DNA from: Alistipes montrealensis
GTDB taxonomy: Bacteria; Bacteroidota; Bacteroidia; Bacteroidales; Rikenellaceae
Length of the DNA stretch: 64,000 nt
Assembly (NCBI RefSeq): GCF_018362775.1
Contig: NZ_JAGYXY010000002.1
Location: 302,769 to 366,768 of the forward strand
Direction of reading: 5' to 3'
Shown here: in pieces, positions 19,971-29,797 of the stretch
Layout: each line of letters begins with the position of its first letter
How positions within the stretch are numbered: the first letter of the stretch is position 1
Notes under the pieces: model-generated
The model's database searches: none
What the model was told of the DNA's origin: nothing
Seen by the model: only the letters and a program-made list of their open reading frames with translations
Translations under genes and position numbers: made by a program

Positions 19971-20002
19971 CGACCGGGACGGGTAAAATCCCGTCCCGGT
20001 CG
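19971..20002 (-). repeat. Strong intercistronic hairpin before the GH20 gene
   Basis: A perfect 13-bp inverted repeat (19971-19983 with 19990-20002) with a 6-base loop lies between the DUF5689-like gene and GH20. On the minus transcript no U tract follows immediately, so it looks like an RNA processing or stability element or an attenuator rather than a full terminator. Confidence 0.7.
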
Positions 20003-20011
20003 TCTGTGAGG

Positions 20012-22291
20012 TTATTTTTTGTTGTAACGAATGGCGAAATAGTTCATACACGACGGCGAGTCGATCGGCTGCGCGGCATACTCGTCGAGACTTCCGCCGA
20101 GGTTCCGCGCCGCCTGCAGGCGGATGTAGACGTTCTTTTTACCCAGCATTTCCAACGGCAGTTTCACATCGACGGGTTTCCATCCCGCATACTGCCAGTA
20201 GCGCGTCGCAGGGGTCCAGCGCGCCATGTCGGGCACGGTGTAGGAGTCGATATAGGTCCAGTCGTCGTCGTTGTCCATGTTGCCCGTCTCGGACCATGCG
20301 ACGTTGAAATAGCGGGGCGAACCGTATTTGCCGCTGTCGTAGCGGTCGTTCAGCACGCTTACCTGCATCGACAGCACGTCGGTCGAGATACCTTCGGTCG
20401 AGAAATTGACGATCCACGCATGGCCGCGGTCGTTGGCCTTGTCCCACCAGTACCAGTCGACCCATGCGGGGCCTTCGGCACTGCCCTTGCGGGGAACCTT
20501 GCCTTTGCCTCCGCCCGAGGTGTCGCCCGAGGTGTTGTTGTTCACGTCGGCGAAATCGCGCCACCAGTCGGTTCCGTCTTCGAGGATGATGCCCATGCCG
20601 TTGACATTGCCGATGTTAGACCCGAAAATGAACGTGGATTTGTTGCCTACCGGCCCGAGGTAGCTGAAATCCTCGTTGGAAAGGATCTTGATCGCACCCG
20701 TCCCGTCCTTGTAGCTGTGCGTCAGGTAGCCGTTCGTGCCGTAGGTCGGATAAACCTTGTTGTTGTCGTACTGCAGGAAACGGTACTCGGTCAGCAGCGC
20801 CGAGAAGCTGTCCTTGAAATCATCGGCCAGCCCGTCGAAGTCCGATTTCGAAACGTGGCGCAACTGGTAACGGCCGATATAACCGTAGGAATCGTCGTCG
20901 CCGCTCGGGTTGTCCTCCCACTCGAAACGCGGGAACAACTCGTGGACGACGATACCCGAGAGTTTGCCCGAGCCATAGGGCAGACGGCTGCCGTCGCGGC
21001 GGTAGAGGCACGTCGTGTTGGTGTAGAGGTAGATGTGCTCGCCCTCGATGTCGCGCACGAGCGACGCGCATTTCTCCGTACGGTTGGCGCCCGTGGCATT
21101 GGCATAACCCTCGTTGATCGGGGTCAGCGGACCTTTGCGGATCGGCAGTTCGCAGTCGGTGAGCGTCACGTAAGTGTAGATATCGTCGTCGGTCAACTGG
21201 CTGATACGCTTTTCCCTGTGCGGAATATCCGCCGCCGTGCTCAACTGCGAACTGATGATCATGGCCGATTTCACGCCCTTGAGCGCAAAACGGTCCGGAT
21301 CGGTATCGTGGACCAGGCGCACGCCCTTCAGCGAGAGCTGGATGCGGCTGTAACGCATGAAAATGTTGTCGTCGGCAGTCTGCGTTTCGATCATAAAGCC
21401 CAGGCTGCCGTCGATGCTCTCGACATAGGCGGTCTTTTTGCAGACCTCGTAGTTGATCGTCGACTCGGTGGTCATGGGATTGGCCCCCATGTTGCCGCCC
21501 GCGGCGTCGCTGACGACCCATGCCGAAATGTAATAGTCGTTTTCGATGGTCACGACCTGCCCGGGACCGCACAGCGAACGAATCTCTTCGAACGAACGCT
21601 CCGTGCCGAAATCGTCGTGGGCATTGGCCTGCACGACGTAGAGTTTGGCCGAAGTGACTTTGTCCCAGCCGTTCGTGAACGAGAGCGTTATCTCCGCCGA
21701 GCGCATATTCTCCCCGTCGGGGTTGGCCTGCGTGGCGAAGAGCAGCGCCCCCGACCGGCTGTCGACGCGTACGTCGGAAATCCAGTCGGCAGCGCCCTCG
21801 TCGGGATAAACGACCTTCGTCACGAGGCGTTCCGCGCCGATATTAGTGTCGAGCGGAGCCGAAACCGACTGCTCGCCGCTGCTGCCCTTGACCGAAATGT
21901 TGGGCGCGGGAAATACGAGCCGCTCCTCGATCAGCCCCTCCTGGCGGATGTAAACCGTATCGCGGCGGCGTCCGCTGTCGTCCTGCAACAGCAGGCGCGC
22001 CACGCGGGCGAACGAGTCGTTGGCTCCGTAGGCGACACTGAAAGCGCCGTCGCCCGGAATCCGGCCGGTATGAAATTCGACCCAGGGAGTCGCTTCGAGC
22101 AGCGAGACGTTGCAGCCGCGGTTGCTGTACACCTCGACTTCGACCGTGCCGCTCTGTGCCGGCACGATGTATTCGCCTTTCACGGCGCCGAGTTCGATGA
22201 CCGGGACGGAGTCCGGATCGTCGGCGCAGGCCGCCGCACAACCAGCGAAGGCCGTCAGCAGCAACAATTTCCAGCTATTTTTCGTTTTCAT
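20012..22291 (-). CDS. DUF5689/BACON-like surface lipoprotein of the SusCD operon
   Basis: A 759-residue exported protein with a signal segment and possible lipobox (TAFAGC or AAAC, residues 14-22). Two beta-sandwich repeats of BACON type (about 30-125 and 130-220, containing phrases such as TPWVEF and DWISDVRV) precede a DUF5689-like domain (about 230-480, with YYISAWVVSDAAGGN). The C-terminal part (about 560-759) looks like a jelly-roll carbohydrate-binding module. The position after SusD and the domain make-up suggest a surface glycan- or substrate-binding protein; it has no recognisable catalytic motif. Domain names are from memory of the families. Confidence 0.75.
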   Translation of the reverse strand: MKTKNSWKLLLLTAFAGCAAACADDPDSVPVIELGAVKGEYIVPAQSGTVEVEVYSNRGCNVSLLEATPWVEFHTGRIPGDGAFSVAYGANDSFARVARLLLQDDSGRRRDTVYIRQEGLIEERLVFPAPNISVKGSSGEQSVSAPLDTNIGAERLVTKVVYPDEGAADWISDVRVDSRSGALLFATQANPDGENMRSAEITLSFTNGWDKVTSAKLYVVQANAHDDFGTERSFEEIRSLCGPGQVVTIENDYYISAWVVSDAAGGNMGANPMTTESTINYEVCKKTAYVESIDGSLGFMIETQTADDNIFMRYSRIQLSLKGVRLVHDTDPDRFALKGVKSAMIISSQLSTAADIPHREKRISQLTDDDIYTYVTLTDCELPIRKGPLTPINEGYANATGANRTEKCASLVRDIEGEHIYLYTNTTCLYRRDGSRLPYGSGKLSGIVVHELFPRFEWEDNPSGDDDSYGYIGRYQLRHVSKSDFDGLADDFKDSFSALLTEYRFLQYDNNKVYPTYGTNGYLTHSYKDGTGAIKILSNEDFSYLGPVGNKSTFIFGSNIGNVNGMGIILEDGTDWWRDFADVNNNTSGDTSGGGKGKVPRKGSAEGPAWVDWYWWDKANDRGHAWIVNFSTEGISTDVLSMQVSVLNDRYDSGKYGSPRYFNVAWSETGNMDNDDDWTYIDSYTVPDMARWTPATRYWQYAGWKPVDVKLPLEMLGKKNVYIRLQAARNLGGSLDEYAAQPIDSPSCMNYFAIRYNKK

Positions 22292-22315
22292 TTTGTCTTG
22301 GTTTTAAACGGGTGG

Positions 22316-23872
22316 TTAATCCAGCAGGCGGACCTCGATGTCATCGACGAAATAGTAACTCGTCGTGGCCGCCGTACCGGTTTTCTCGAAGAAGTTGAAC
22401 GAGGTGTCCTTCGACACGCCGTCAGCAATCAGCCGCACTTCGGCCCAGCCGCCGGTTCCGATCGTGGAGTTGGGGATGTAGGCCGACGTAGCGGGCGTGA
22501 AGGCCATTTTCTCACCGTCGATGTAAACCTCCTGGTAGGTCCCCTTGTCGATCCAGCTCTGGAACGAGTCGGTCATATTCGCCCCTTTGACGTAGCAGAG
22601 GCGGAAGGAGATCTGCACGCTGCCCGAAGCGTCGGCAGGAATGTTCGCCAACTTCGGCGTGTGGATTTTGCCGCGGCCCAGCGTCGGCGACCCGACGCGC
22701 AGGCAGCCCTGGAACTCGGCGCATCGGTAGAGGTAAGTCCAGTCGTAGAGGTTGCGGTTGCGGATGTAGTCCGCCGTCACGTTGTTGACGGCCGCAGGGG
22801 GAGCTATGTTCCACGAATTGGTGTAATCCGCTGTTCCGGCGGCATTCTCCATTATGTAGAAAGGAGCCTCCTCGAGGCCCGTCGCCGATCCCGCGGCGGT
22901 CGTTCCGGCCAGGCTGCCGCTGCTCTGCTGGGCTTCGGTCTGCGAGGGCGAATACCCCTTCGTATTGCCGACGTAATTCCCGCCCCAGGCACAGGCGTCG
23001 AAATACTCCGCGAACACCAGGTCGGCATCGGGTGCATAAACGATCGCAGGGGTCTCGGTCACGACGTTCCGCTTGATCGTCCGCGGGGTCGGCGAATCGA
23101 CGGTCATCGCCCGGTGGGAACGGTCGGTGATGCGGATTTTCAACCCCGAAGCGTACGCTCGGGCAGGCATCACCACATAGAAATCGGTTCCGCTTTCGCT
23201 CAGCGCGACGCCTTCGCCCGCACCGCCGCAATTCATCACCAGGTGGTAGGCGCGGGCCGAACTCGCCGTACCCGGCACGAGGATTTTATTCCCCTCGCTG
23301 TCGGTTTCGAGCGTGGAATAACCCGAAATCGGAGCGCCCGACCTGTCCTCGACGAGAATGGTGTTGATCGTCGCCGAGCCTTTGAGCGTCAGTTTCAGCA
23401 CGCCGCACATGTTGCGCAGCGTGACGTTCACGTAACCTTTGTCTTCGTCGATACCCGTCGCTTCGCCGTACATCGGCATCGCATTGCGCCCGAAAGTGTC
23501 GGGACCGGCGTAGAACTGCGCCAGCGGCAACTTGAAGTTGGCGGCCTCCTTCGACTGCTGGAGGAAATTGCAGGCCGACGGGAACACCACTTCGTAACGC
23601 GGAGCCTCGGGAACTTCGGGCACGGCGGCCGAGCCGTCATCGAGCAGGAAAACCTCGTAGGCCACACCGTTGATATCGACCATATCTCCCGGCTGGAACT
23701 TCACGCGCAGGGTTTCGTCCAGCATGGCGCGCGTGTCCGCCCCTGCATCGAGGCGCAGCGAAACGCGTTTCACCGGAGCTGGCCCGGGCAGGCCGGCGGT
23801 CTCGACGGGAGTTTCGGAACACCCCGCCAGCAGCAGGCCGCAAGCTATCAATAGATTCTGTATCTTTTTCAT
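22316..23872 (-). CDS. Fimbrillin-like surface lipoprotein of the SusCD operon
   Basis: A 518-residue lipoprotein with lipobox LLAGC (Cys18). Residues about 35-280 resemble fimbrillin-like/BF2992-type proteins, with a TRAM segment near residue 47, GDMVDING, and a CGVLKLTLKG strand. The C-terminal half (about 290-518) resembles a beta-sandwich binding domain ending in YYFVDDIEVRL, as in carbohydrate-binding modules. It lies 20 bases after the BACON protein gene and 24 before the DUF5689-like gene. Probably a surface-exposed binding protein in the SusE/SusF position; no enzymatic residues are evident. Confidence 0.7.
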   Translation of the reverse strand: MKKIQNLLIACGLLLAGCSETPVETAGLPGPAPVKRVSLRLDAGADTRAMLDETLRVKFQPGDMVDINGVAYEVFLLDDGSAAVPEVPEAPRYEVVFPSACNFLQQSKEAANFKLPLAQFYAGPDTFGRNAMPMYGEATGIDEDKGYVNVTLRNMCGVLKLTLKGSATINTILVEDRSGAPISGYSTLETDSEGNKILVPGTASSARAYHLVMNCGGAGEGVALSESGTDFYVVMPARAYASGLKIRITDRSHRAMTVDSPTPRTIKRNVVTETPAIVYAPDADLVFAEYFDACAWGGNYVGNTKGYSPSQTEAQQSSGSLAGTTAAGSATGLEEAPFYIMENAAGTADYTNSWNIAPPAAVNNVTADYIRNRNLYDWTYLYRCAEFQGCLRVGSPTLGRGKIHTPKLANIPADASGSVQISFRLCYVKGANMTDSFQSWIDKGTYQEVYIDGEKMAFTPATSAYIPNSTIGTGGWAEVRLIADGVSKDTSFNFFEKTGTAATTSYYFVDDIEVRLLD

Positions 23873-23892
23873 TTTTGCCTCTGTTTAGTCGG

Positions 23893-24918
23893 TTACCATT
23901 CGTTGTCGTCTTTTTCGTCTTCCATCTGGTCGCCTTCCAACCCGCCGATGTCGCACTTCTCCTGCGTCAGGGTTACGTAGTCGGTCGTGATCGTCCGTCC
24001 GCGCCCATCGTCGTAACGCAGGGCGATACGCGCCGAACGCGGTGCGGCGGGATTGGCCGGGACCTTCACGCTCAGCAGGCCAGCCTCGCGGTCGATCTTA
24101 TAATCCGTCAACCAGCCTTCGGCGCCGGTCAGGTAGTCGCACACCAACGTCAGGCCGCCGTAAATCGCCGGAATGTTGCACTCGAAGGCCTGTTTGAACG
24201 TCTCGCCGTAGGCAGCCGCGGCATGGGTCTCTTCGGCAGGCGTCATCGTCAGTTTCAACGCTTCGGCGCTCTGCGTGACAGTGGCGCGGGTCTCGTAGCG
24301 GGCGCCGTTGCCGTCCGTAACCCAGAGGGTCACCGTGGCGAAACGCATCGCCCCGGTCGTGTTGTCCGTCACCGTGAAACGCAGCGACTCATCGTCGAGC
24401 GCAACATCGGTAATCCACCCTTCGCCGCTGTCCTCGCCATAGGAGACTTCGTGCTGCACGCGCTCCAGGTCGGGACCGAGGTTGCTCGAAAGGGTCATCT
24501 CCACGGGACATCCTTCGCCCAACAGCGCAACGCTTCCGGGCGTAACGGTCAGCGTCGGGTCCGTAATTCCCGCGGCCTGGAACATCACCACTTCGCAGAG
24601 GCGGTCCCCGGAACCGATGCGGATGGTCGCCTTGCGCGACAAACCGCCGTTGGCGTCGTATTCGAATACGAAATCGCCGTTTTCGCGCCCCGACGCCCGG
24701 TCGATGCGCGCCCATGCGCCGCCGGATTCCGAATCCAGGGAGAGCGACCACTCGCCGGTCGAATAGACCATCACGCGGGTCACGCCTTCCTTGGCCGGCA
24801 GTTCGACCAGGTTGTTATCCACGGCCAGCCGGATCGTCGGTTCGAACGGCTCGTTGCACCCGTACAGCGCCCCGCAGAGCGCCGCGAGCAATGCAATGCC
24901 TTTATAGCTGAATCTCAT
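23893..24918 (-). CDS. BACON-domain lipoprotein of the SusCD operon
   Basis: A 341-residue lipoprotein with lipobox LYGC (Cys21). Three successive beta-sandwich units of about 95 residues are visible (about 30-115, 120-215 and 220-325), each with a Trp-containing strand (WSLSL/WARI, GWITDV, GWLTDY), in the manner of BACON domains. The tail is short and acidic (EDEKDDNEW). It directly follows susD with 17 bases between them. BACON domains are thought to bind glycans or act as spacers at the cell surface; the ligand here is unknown. Confidence 0.75.
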   Translation of the reverse strand: MRFSYKGIALLAALCGALYGCNEPFEPTIRLAVDNNLVELPAKEGVTRVMVYSTGEWSLSLDSESGGAWARIDRASGRENGDFVFEYDANGGLSRKATIRIGSGDRLCEVVMFQAAGITDPTLTVTPGSVALLGEGCPVEMTLSSNLGPDLERVQHEVSYGEDSGEGWITDVALDDESLRFTVTDNTTGAMRFATVTLWVTDGNGARYETRATVTQSAEALKLTMTPAEETHAAAAYGETFKQAFECNIPAIYGGLTLVCDYLTGAEGWLTDYKIDREAGLLSVKVPANPAAPRSARIALRYDDGRGRTITTDYVTLTQEKCDIGGLEGDQMEDEKDDNEW

Positions 24919-24935
24919 AATGTTCCGTTTTTAGG

Positions 24936-26435
24936 TTAAAGTCCGTATTTTTCATACTCCTTGTTGTCGAGCGCATAGCCCGAGTAGACCACCTGCGTGT
25001 CGGGAATCGGGTAGTATTCGTGGCAGGGCAGGATGGCGTTGCGAACGGTCTCGTAATCGGCCGATTCGAGGGTCTTCGTATACCAGATACCCCACCGCAC
25101 CAAGTCGAATTTGCGCTGAAACTCGCCGATCAGTTCGCGGGCGCGCTCGTTCTGTATCTCTTCGAGCGTACGCTCCCAACTCTTGAAGACCGTGAATTCG
25201 GCGATACCCGCACGGTTTTTCACCTGGTTGAGATAGAATTTCGTCTGCTCCAGATTCTCCTTCATACACCAGCACTCGGCTGCCATCAGCACGGCGTCGG
25301 CATAGCGGAAAACCTTGTAGTTGTTCGAGTCGTAGCTGTCGCGCATGCCGGGACACCAGAATTTCGGGCCGAGCCACGGGCGCGTCCCGACGCTCTTGAA
25401 CTCCTGTCCGCCGTACTCCCACGCAAGGTTCATCTCCACACGGCGGTCGCCGCCCGTACGGGTCTGCAATCCGGCGCTGAAAACCAGGTTGGGCCGCATG
25501 CCGGGCCACACGTTGGCGTCGTCGCCCAGCTCCTCGATCTTCACACCGTCGAAAACGTCGCTTCCCGACTCCGCGGTGGTCTGGTTGGGCATGCAGATGC
25601 AGGCGTAGTTCGAAGTATAGATCAGGCCTCCCGAAGTGTAGGAATGCTGGATTTCGAGGATCGACTCGGGAGTGTTCTTCATGCGGAACGGAACGTCCGA
25701 GAGCGGGTACTGGTCGAGCGTGCCGTAAATCTTCTCCAGTTCTGCGAGCGCTTCGAGCGCCGTGTCCCACTGCTTGTTCCACATCGCCATCTTGGCGGCG
25801 AGCATCCACCCCACGGCCGCACCCATGCGGTTGTCGGCAACCTCCGACGAACGCACCTGGTCGAGGCTCGGGACGTTATCCATCAACTCTTCGATCAGGT
25901 AATTGCGGGTCTCGACGGCCGACATGCGCGGCAGCCGGGCTGCCTGGTTGAGCAGCTCCTCGGTATTCACGTCGATCGTGTAGAAGGGCACGTCGCCGAA
26001 GACCGACGTGAGCAGGTAATAATACATCGCCCGAAGGATCATGCCCTCGGCCAGCAGCTTTTGGCGATCATCCTCGCTCACGGTGGCATTCTTGATGCCC
26101 TCGATGGCAGCGTTGCAGTACATCACGGCCTTGTAGCCCTGCGTCCACACCGTAGCTCCGTAACCGGGCAGCGCAGGCGAGATTTCGAGACGCGAATCGT
26201 AGACCGTCGGCGAGTTGTGGAACAGCAGGTCGGTGACCCCCTCGGTCATCACGCCGAAGTTGAAGTTATAGATCGTCTTGAGCGGAATGTAGCAACTGTT
26301 CAGACCGGCGATACACTCCGACTTGTTGCGGTAGAAGTTGCTCCGGTTGACGAAGAACTCGGGCGTTTCCTGAAGCGAGCAGGCTCCCGTGAGCGCCGCC
26401 ACCGCCGTCAGCAAAACCAGTTTTATCGATTTCAT
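24936..26435 (-). CDS. SusD/RagB-family surface substrate-binding lipoprotein
   Basis: A 499-residue SusD homologue, the lipoprotein that caps the SusC channel and captures substrate. The start at 26435 gives MKSIKLVLLTAVAALTGAC with lipobox LTGAC (Cys19); a frame-open upstream ATG would place residues before the signal peptide. TPR-like helices (QGYKAVMYCNAAIEGI, LLAEGMILRAMYYYLL) and the C-terminal signature (ERARELIGEFQRKFDLVRWG, then CHEYYPIP and NKEYEKYG) are typical. It begins 19 bases after the susC stop codon. Confidence 0.95.
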   Translation of the reverse strand: MKSIKLVLLTAVAALTGACSLQETPEFFVNRSNFYRNKSECIAGLNSCYIPLKTIYNFNFGVMTEGVTDLLFHNSPTVYDSRLEISPALPGYGATVWTQGYKAVMYCNAAIEGIKNATVSEDDRQKLLAEGMILRAMYYYLLTSVFGDVPFYTIDVNTEELLNQAARLPRMSAVETRNYLIEELMDNVPSLDQVRSSEVADNRMGAAVGWMLAAKMAMWNKQWDTALEALAELEKIYGTLDQYPLSDVPFRMKNTPESILEIQHSYTSGGLIYTSNYACICMPNQTTAESGSDVFDGVKIEELGDDANVWPGMRPNLVFSAGLQTRTGGDRRVEMNLAWEYGGQEFKSVGTRPWLGPKFWCPGMRDSYDSNNYKVFRYADAVLMAAECWCMKENLEQTKFYLNQVKNRAGIAEFTVFKSWERTLEEIQNERARELIGEFQRKFDLVRWGIWYTKTLESADYETVRNAILPCHEYYPIPDTQVVYSGYALDNKEYEKYGL

Positions 26436-26454
26436 AATCGTAGTCGTTTTTTGA

Positions 26455-29400
26455 TTAGTAGCGGATTTGAACACTGAAAATCACCGTGCGCGCCCGCGGA
26501 TAGGCGCCCATATCGACGCGGCGCAGCGTCGAGCTTTCGCTCGAAGTCGAAACGTCGGGGTCGAAACCGTTGTACTTCGACCACAGGTAGAGGTTTTCGC
26601 CGCTGACGCTCAGCGTGATGTCGCGCAGCCACTTCACCCGCTTGCGCAGGTCGAACGTATAGGCCACCGAGACGTTTTTCAGGCGCAGGTACGATGCATC
26701 GTGCACCTGCAGGTCGCTCGGGACATGCACCTGCACGCCGCCCGCGCGGGGCAGGTCGGAGTCGGGGTTGCGCACCGGATGCCACGAGTTGGCCATATAG
26801 CGGTACTGGTTCGTGGAGTAGGTTCCCGCCATGTAGAGCTCCGAGTAGTTGTAGATTTTGCCGCCGAGCGAATAGGCGAAGTAGACGCCGACCTTCAACT
26901 GCCCGATGTTGAACGTGTTCTGCAGACCTCCGTAGATCGTGGGGTCGGCGTTGCCCAGGTAGACCAGGTCCTTCTGGTCCAGCGAGCCGTCGTTGTTGGT
27001 GTCGACGTAGCGCGGCAGGCCGGGGTTGATCGCGGTCGTGGCCGAAACATAGGTGTGGGTCACCTTGTTGCGTTCGATCTCCTCCTGGTTGTGCCACACG
27101 CCGCCGTACTTGAAGCCCCACAGGGCGTTGAGCGGGCGGCCCTTGACATAGCCGTACATCATGTACTGGCTGTTGCCGGGGCTGTTCATGGCGCTGACGA
27201 AATCCTCCGTACCGATGTCCTCGACCATCTGCTTGTTGTGCGAGAGCGTGAGCGACGTCGACCACGAGAATTTGGGCTTAACGATGTTGCGCGTCTCGAG
27301 GGTCAGCTCGAGGCCCTTGTTCGACGTGCGTCCGATGTTCTCGAAGTGGCTCGTATAGCCCGACTGCGCGGCTTTCTGGACCGACAGCAGCAGGTCGCGG
27401 GTCTTCGAAATGTAGCCTTCGAAGGTGATGTTCAGGCGCTTCTTGAACAGCGAAGCGTCGATGGCGGCGTTGTAGAGGTCGGTGGTCTCCCACGTCAGGT
27501 TGTCGCTCGCCACGCGCACCGGGTAGTACGCCGTCGACTGCGAGCCGCCCAGCAGGTAGCCGCCCGAGGTCGAGGTGTAGGCCTCGATCGAACGGTAGGG
27601 CTTGATGGCGTCGTTGCCGGTGCGTCCGGCGCTCAGGCGCAGTGACAGCTCCTCGACCCAGCGCACGCGGCGCATGAAAAACTCGTTGGAGATGTTCCAC
27701 TTGACGGCTGCCGACGGGAAGAAGCCCCACTTGTGGTTGGCGGCGAAGTTCGACGATCCGTCGTAACGGCCGGTCAGCGTCAGGTAGTAGCGTTTCTTGT
27801 AGTTGTAGTTCACGCGGGCCAGCACCGACATCTTCGTAACATAGTTGGTATAGGAGGTGCACGTGTAGTTCTCCTTGTCGTAGATGCCGTTCATGTTGTT
27901 CCACTTGTTGTCGTCGACGATCAGCCCCTTGGCGGTGAGTTCCATGCCGTTGAGGCGCGATTTCGAGCCCGTGAAGCCGCCCATCACGTCGAACTGGTGG
28001 CCCGTTTTCGAGGTGTAGGCGTAGGTCGCGGTGTTCTCGGTCGAGAGCGTGCGCGTGTCGTACTCGGCGCGGTAGCCCTCGCCGCCCTCGCCCTCGTTCT
28101 TAACGGGCAGCGTGCTCGGGTAGAAGCGGTAGTCGTGCCGCTGGTAGAGGTAGTAGGTGAACTTGCTGCTGATCTTCAGCCCCTCGACGGGTTTGATGTC
28201 CACATAGAGGGTGTTGGTCGAGGCGAATCGCTCGAGCGTGTTCTCGTTCAGGTCGATCGTGAAACGCGGGTTGTTGATCGTCTGGCCCGAACCGTAGAAG
28301 GGGTTGTAGGTATCCTCGGGACCCAGGATGGGCGCCAGGTAAGTCGCGGCGTTCCACACCGACGAGCCGCCGATGTTGGCCTTGTTGTTGGCCTCGTCGC
28401 GGTAGGAGATCGACGAGTTGACGCCCGCCGTGAACCACTTGGCGAATTCGTGCGAGACGTTGACGCGGGCCGTCGTGCGCTGGAAACCGCTGTCGTCGAC
28501 GATACCCTGGATGTCGCTGTAACCCAGCGACACGAAGTAGCTGCTCGTCTTCGAGCGGCCCGACACCGAGAGGTTGTAGTTCTGGTAGGGAGCCGTACGG
28601 GTGATCTCGTCGATCCAGTTGGTTCCCCGGCCCAGCGAATAGGGGTCGTTGTAGGTGTAGTCCTGGACCGGACGGTTGCCCATCTGCCAGTTGAAATAGG
28701 TCACGTCGTTGCGGTAGAGGGCGAACTCCGTGGCGTTCATCACGTCGAGGTTGCGCGGAAGCTGCGAAAAGCCCATATCGGCCTTGAGCGTGATCCACGG
28801 TTTGCTCACCGTGGGATTGCCCTTCTTCGTAGTAACGATGATTACGCCGTTCGACCCGCGTGCGCCGTAGATGGCCGTCGACGAAGCGTCCTTCAGCACC
28901 GAGATCGACTCGATGTCGGCCGAATTGATGTCGCTCAGGTCGTGCACGGCGTCGATGATGCCGTCGACCACGATCAGCGGCTCGTTCGACGCGGTGATCG
29001 AGCGCGTACCGCGGATGCGGATCGAGGTCGAGGCGGTCGGGTCGCCCGACGTAGACATGATGTCGGCGCCGGCCACACGGCCCTGCAACGCCTGGTCCAC
29101 CGAGACCACCGGAATGTCCTTGATGTCGCCCATCTTGACGTTGGTCACCGAACCCGTGAGGTCGGTTTTCTTCACCTCGCTGTAACCGATCACGACCACT
29201 TCGTCGATGTCCTTGTTGTCAGCCACCAGCCCGACATCAATCTGCGAACGGTTGCCGACGCGGATTTTCTGGGGAACGTAGCCCAGGTAGGAGAAGTCGA
29301 GCACCGACTCGGCGGACTGTGTCCTAAGGGTGTAGGCTCCCTTTGCGTCGGTCGTGGTTCCGCGCGTCGAACCCGAGAGCACGACCGTCACGCCGGCCAG

Positions 29401-29772
29401 CGGGCCGCCGGTGTCGCTGTCGGTCACGACGCCTTTCACCACGCCCGGTTCCCGGGTTTGGGACGCGGGTTTCAATGCCACGTCGACCTGCGTCCGGCCT
29501 TCGGTGGGGACCTTCCGGGCGACGTATCCCTCCAGGGAGAATTCGAGTACGGCCTCGGCGGAGGACACCCGGATGGTGTAAGCGCCCTTTGCGTCGGTCG
29601 TGGTTGCCGTAGCCGCGCCGGAGAGTTTTACACTCACGCCGGCAAGCGGCCTGCCGCTGTCGCTGTCGGTCACGACGCCCTTCACTCCGGCGGCCGTCTG
29701 GGCCGTCAGCGAAGAGAGGGTGACCGATACCAGCACAAGCAGCGCTCCGATCATTTTGTAGAATTTTCTCAT
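26455..29772 (-). CDS. SusC/RagA-family TonB-linked outer-membrane receptor with duplicated N-terminal domain
   Basis: A 1105-residue SusC-type importer. A signal peptide (residues 1-25) is followed by two tandem carboxypeptidase-regulatory-like domains (about 29-101 and 111-183) that share most positions, for example GVVTDSD, PLAGV and TTTDAKGAYT. Then come the SusC hallmark DEVVVIGYSEVKKTDLTGSV (190-209), the plug with IRIRGTRSI and VVDGI, IYGARGSNGVIIVTTKKG, and the barrel ending in SVQIRY. Most SusC proteins carry one such N-terminal domain, so the duplication is unusual. It is 25 bases downstream of the phosphoesterase gene and 19 upstream of susD. Confidence 0.96.
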   Translation of the reverse strand: MRKFYKMIGALLVLVSVTLSSLTAQTAAGVKGVVTDSDSGRPLAGVSVKLSGAATATTTDAKGAYTIRVSSAEAVLEFSLEGYVARKVPTEGRTQVDVALKPASQTREPGVVKGVVTDSDTGGPLAGVTVVLSGSTRGTTTDAKGAYTLRTQSAESVLDFSYLGYVPQKIRVGNRSQIDVGLVADNKDIDEVVVIGYSEVKKTDLTGSVTNVKMGDIKDIPVVSVDQALQGRVAGADIMSTSGDPTASTSIRIRGTRSITASNEPLIVVDGIIDAVHDLSDINSADIESISVLKDASSTAIYGARGSNGVIIVTTKKGNPTVSKPWITLKADMGFSQLPRNLDVMNATEFALYRNDVTYFNWQMGNRPVQDYTYNDPYSLGRGTNWIDEITRTAPYQNYNLSVSGRSKTSSYFVSLGYSDIQGIVDDSGFQRTTARVNVSHEFAKWFTAGVNSSISYRDEANNKANIGGSSVWNAATYLAPILGPEDTYNPFYGSGQTINNPRFTIDLNENTLERFASTNTLYVDIKPVEGLKISSKFTYYLYQRHDYRFYPSTLPVKNEGEGGEGYRAEYDTRTLSTENTATYAYTSKTGHQFDVMGGFTGSKSRLNGMELTAKGLIVDDNKWNNMNGIYDKENYTCTSYTNYVTKMSVLARVNYNYKKRYYLTLTGRYDGSSNFAANHKWGFFPSAAVKWNISNEFFMRRVRWVEELSLRLSAGRTGNDAIKPYRSIEAYTSTSGGYLLGGSQSTAYYPVRVASDNLTWETTDLYNAAIDASLFKKRLNITFEGYISKTRDLLLSVQKAAQSGYTSHFENIGRTSNKGLELTLETRNIVKPKFSWSTSLTLSHNKQMVEDIGTEDFVSAMNSPGNSQYMMYGYVKGRPLNALWGFKYGGVWHNQEEIERNKVTHTYVSATTAINPGLPRYVDTNNDGSLDQKDLVYLGNADPTIYGGLQNTFNIGQLKVGVYFAYSLGGKIYNYSELYMAGTYSTNQYRYMANSWHPVRNPDSDLPRAGGVQVHVPSDLQVHDASYLRLKNVSVAYTFDLRKRVKWLRDITLSVSGENLYLWSKYNGFDPDVSTSSESSTLRRVDMGAYPRARTVIFSVQIRY

Positions 29773-29797
29773 ATTAGGTAGTATTAGGGGACTTCGG

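Noticed and set aside
18215..23854. A stop-free plus-strand frame of 1879 codons, antisense to GH20 and two lipoprotein genes
   Set aside because: It runs across several real minus-strand genes and their gaps, has no domain motifs and is rich in Arg/His/Val as expected from the complement of GC-rich codons.
27733..29781. Long plus-strand open frame opposite susC (and others at 7609-9768, 16099-18603, 4628-6403 and 59529-61463)
   Set aside because: All are mirror frames of confidently identified genes and share the same compositional bias.
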